This document shows positions 5,294 through 5,305 of a stretch of 5,305 nucleotides of DNA, in pieces. Position numbers and translations under genes: made by a program. The number at the start of each line of letters is the position of its first letter. The stretch's first letter is position 1. This DNA comes from Verrucomicrobia bacterium UBA1412 (GTDB lineage Bacteria; Verrucomicrobiota; Verrucomicrobiia; Limisphaerales; UBA1412), in NCBI GenBank assembly GCA_002305615.1, contig DBPU01000037.1, positions 1 through 5,305 on the forward strand, written 5' to 3'. The notes under the pieces are model-generated. The model did not search any database. It worked only from the letters and a program-made list of their open reading frames with translations, and was not told the DNA's origin.

Positions 5294-5305
5294 CAGTTTC
5301 CCGTC

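Overview
The window looks like a chromosomal fragment of a Gram-negative bacterium, most likely from the PVC superphylum (Verrucomicrobiota or a relative). This is an inference from four things: an LPS-export permease, a long Na+/solute symporter of the SSS family, an exported sulfatase-modifying-factor-like protein, and an intergenic cluster of 10-bp 'ACCAC/ACAC' repeats. No rRNA or tRNA is present to settle it. All convincing genes are on the minus strand, so transcription runs from high to low coordinates.

Layout in order of transcription: (1) 4390-5280, an exported protein of the formylglycine-generating-enzyme (FGE/SUMF1) fold that lacks the catalytic cysteine pair. It is followed by two small hairpins and a strong terminator hairpin at 4310-4340. 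(2) 3853-4389, a 537-bp gene-free stretch. It holds two groups of 30-bp repeat trios in opposite orientation (plus strand at 3964-4039, minus strand at 4152-4280) around about 110 bp of unremarkable sequence. (3) 1867-3852, a 661-residue sodium:solute symporter. Nineteen bases later comes (4) 1635-1847, a 70-residue two-helix membrane protein. A strong hairpin at 1567-1603 seems to end this two-gene unit. (5) 371-1540, an LptF/LptG-family permease for lipopolysaccharide export. Sixty-nine bases later comes (6) the first 100 residues of NusB, which runs off the left edge of the window.

The symporter and small membrane protein probably form one transport operon. The permease and nusB probably form a second, housekeeping unit. 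The FGE-like gene appears to stand alone, although its upstream side is cut by the window edge. The large open frames on the plus strand are antisense shadows of the permease and the symporter.

The least explained part is the repeat region. Every trio is built the same way, with one ACCAC-type unit followed by two ACAC-type units at an exact 10-bp pitch. Secondary points are a roughly 90-residue insertion in the symporter just before its Na+-site helix, and the small membrane protein paired with it.
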